Below are positions 6,897-8,420 of a stretch of DNA of 8,420 nucleotides, one piece after another. Every line of letters starts with the position of its first letter. Positions within the stretch are counted from its first letter, which is position 1. A program made the position numbers and the translations under genes. Below the pieces are notes generated by a model. The model worked only from the letters and a program-made list of their open reading frames with translations, had not been told where the DNA came from and ran no database searches. Source of the stretch: Proteobacteria bacterium UBA1847 (GTDB lineage: Bacteria > Pseudomonadota > Gammaproteobacteria > Steroidobacterales > Woeseiaceae); NCBI GenBank assembly GCA_002338605.1, contig DDIP01000166.1, positions 1 to 8,420 on the forward strand, written 5' to 3'.

Positions 6897-8303
6897 CTAC
6901 TGCTCGTAAACCCAGCGCAATAAGGCTTCCTGCACCTCTTCGCCCGGCCCACGGTGAATGTCAGCGTAATTCTGCATTGCAACGATCGCGAACCGACGGC
7001 CCGATCTTGCCTGGAGGTAGCCGGCAATTGCCGTGACGTGATCGAGCGAACCTGTTTTCATGTGCGCTTTTCCAGCAAGCGACGAGCCGACGAAGCGACG
7101 TCTGAGCGTACCGTCAAGCCCCGAAAGCGACATCGAGGACAGGTATTCAGGCATGTAGGGTTGTTGCCAGGCGAACTGCAACATTCTCGCCATGTCCGCT
7201 GTACTGGTGCGTGTTGTTCGTGAAAGGCCGGCACCGTTATCAATTGAAATTCGGGTCGAGGCGAGTCCATTCGATTCAAGCCAATTCGAAATAACCTCTC
7301 TGCCGCCTTCCTCGGTACCCGGAACGCCATTGATCTCGGCGCCAAGCGTATACAGGAGCTGTCGTGCCATGACATTGTTGCTGTGTTTGTTCACACGCGA
7401 AATCGTGTCGGTCAATGGTAACGACGCAAACGACAGCAAAGCATCCGGGTCCCCCGCCATCACCGCGTTTCGAAAACCGCCGTTGAACGTGCCGCCGGAG
7501 TCGCGCCACAAGGTACGAAACAAACCATAAACGAATTCATTGTGCGACAACGCCGTCCTGTCCATCGCATAACGTTTGCAACCGCTCGGGAATTTACCGG
7601 AGAACGTGATCTCATCGACCTTTTCGTTGCTGCTGATCGTGATACCACGTTGAAACCCGCGACAACTGTGCGCAGCAAGACCCAATCGGTTGTCCACCTG
7701 CAGATTGTCAAGCGGTGGCTCCAGGCGAACGTTGACCGCGCCTGCGCCATGATCCGGCTCGAACCAATAGCGAACGACCTTGAAGTTCATCATCAGGGCG
7801 TTCGGCGCGACGTTGTAGGCTCGAAGCGGCTGTCGGTCGAAGGCTGCCGGGTCGTACTCACCCACATCAAACCAGCTGTCGTCGAGGACCAGGTCGCCCG
7901 CAATTTCCCGGATTCCGGCCTGCTGAATTTGCTGCACCAGTTGCCAGACGCGCTCCGTTACAAGATACGGATCGCCGTACCCCTTGAGCAGGAGATCACC
8001 GTCCAGTCGACCATTCTCAATTTCGCCGAGCGCGAAGACGTCGGTGCGCCAGCGGTAGGTCGGACCGAGAAGATCCAAGGCAACGAGTGTGGTCACGAGT
8101 TTGATCGTGGATGCCGGATTTCGAGGCTGCTCCGATTGCCACTGCAATAATGATTTGCCGGTGTTGACGTCAACGACGGAGACGCTCAGTGAATCGTGTG
8201 GAACGTTGCGTGCGTTGAGCGCGCTTTGGACTGAAACGGGTAACGTGGATTCCGCCAGCGCGGTGCCGGCGAGCAACACCAAAACAGTTGTCAGACGTAT
8301 CAT
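6897..8303 (-). CDS. dacB: D-alanyl-D-alanine carboxypeptidase/endopeptidase, PBP4 type (DacB)
   Basis: Periplasmic penicillin-binding protein of peptidase family S13, trimming or cleaving D-Ala cross-links of peptidoglycan. 468 residues, close to the 477 of E. coli DacB. A signal peptide covers 1-17 (cut near ALA/ES). The three active-site motifs are all present: STIK (Ser65 nucleophile, Lys68), SNN (308-310) and KTG (416-418). The long insert between the first two motifs (about 90-300) is the family's hallmark. Other family stretches are LLLKGYGDPYL (104-114), DNGAGLSR (355-362) and the C-terminal AGYL. The ATG at 8303 gives a proper signal peptide; the nearest purine-rich site (AAGGACGGAG) is 13 bases upstream, longer than usual. 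The start lies two bases after the stop of an upstream gene, suggesting coupling. The family assignment is firm; the balance of carboxypeptidase and endopeptidase activity cannot be told. Confidence 0.95.
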   Translation of the reverse strand: MIRLTTVLVLLAGTALAESTLPVSVQSALNARNVPHDSLSVSVVDVNTGKSLLQWQSEQPRNPASTIKLVTTLVALDLLGPTYRWRTDVFALGEIENGRLDGDLLLKGYGDPYLVTERVWQLVQQIQQAGIREIAGDLVLDDSWFDVGEYDPAAFDRQPLRAYNVAPNALMMNFKVVRYWFEPDHGAGAVNVRLEPPLDNLQVDNRLGLAAHSCRGFQRGITISSNEKVDEITFSGKFPSGCKRYAMDRTALSHNEFVYGLFRTLWRDSGGTFNGGFRNAVMAGDPDALLSFASLPLTDTISRVNKHSNNVMARQLLYTLGAEINGVPGTEEGGREVISNWLESNGLASTRISIDNGAGLSRTTRTSTADMARMLQFAWQQPYMPEYLSSMSLSGLDGTLRRRFVGSSLAGKAHMKTGSLDHVTAIAGYLQARSGRRFAIVAMQNYADIHRGPGEEVQEALLRWVYEQ

Positions 8304-8305
8304 GT

Positions 8306-8420
8306 TTAAAGATTCACTCCGTCCTTGTTTCCAAGATGATTTTCCAGAACCCGCGATGCCGCACGATGAATAACCCAACTCGCGCCGACGATGGCGATCA
8401 GGCCGGCAACGAGCAGCCAA
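8306..8420 (-). CDS. C-terminal end of an unidentified membrane protein (partial)
   Basis: An open frame entering from the right edge encodes 37 residues and ends with TAA (8308-8306). It begins with a hydrophobic stretch (WLLVAGLIAIVGASWVI), which reads as a transmembrane helix. A short polar tail (HRAASRVLENHLGNKDGVNL) follows. The stop is two bases from the dacB ATG, and the purine-rich site nearest to dacB lies within its last codons, which supports a real gene and a shared transcript. Too little is visible to name the family. Confidence 0.6.
   Translation of the reverse strand, partial: WLLVAGLIAIVGASWVIHRAASRVLENHLGNKDGVNL

Noticed and set aside
7542..8150. 202-codon plus-strand open frame opposite dacB
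   Set aside because: dacB carries all three catalytic motifs in the other strand; the antisense frame shows no domain.
8301..8420. Start of dacB further upstream, adding 39 residues from the window edge
   Set aside because: That extension is arginine-rich and lacks signal-peptide character, whereas the ATG at 8303 begins a normal signal peptide; another frame there encodes a plausible membrane-protein end.

Overview
The window is an ordinary-looking chromosomal segment (roughly 55-60% G+C by eye, dense coding, short gaps). The proteins resemble those of Gammaproteobacteria: a CysB-type LysR regulator, a CysG-type fused siroheme synthase, a flavoprotein/hemoprotein sulfite reductase (CysJ/CysI), an SH3-plus-membrane-anchor protein of the YgiM type, and a DacB/PBP4-type peptidase. 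I cannot assign a genus. No tRNA, rRNA, insertion sequence, CRISPR array, phage gene or sign of recent transfer was seen.

Layout. 1-689 (minus): 5' portion of cysG, whose 3' end lies off the left edge. 690-868: divergent control region. 869-1879 (plus): cysB. 1885-2565, 2555-4249 and 4249-6066 (all minus, transcribed in the order cysJ, cysI, cysH): overlapping genes for the last two steps of assimilatory sulfate reduction. 6067-6226: the cysJ promoter/leader. 6227-6826 (minus): SH3-domain envelope protein. 6897-8303 (minus): dacB. 8306-8420 (minus): the last 37 codons of an unidentified membrane protein, ending 2 bases before dacB.

How the genes work together. CysH reduces PAPS to sulfite. 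The CysJ/CysI complex reduces sulfite to sulfide with NADPH electrons. CysG makes the siroheme that CysI needs, and CysB is the expected activator. Sulfate activation (cysDN/cysC), transport and cysteine synthase genes are not in the window. The right third is a separate cell-envelope group.

The most interesting non-coding signal is a shared arrangement, ATATA-N7-GTTATAAG-N7-TATA, found once between cysG and cysB and once upstream of cysJ. It is a good candidate for the local CysB operator. I found no convincing new biological system here; the remaining observations are modest (gene overlaps, a short CysH N-terminus, abutting convergent genes, a possible leader structure).
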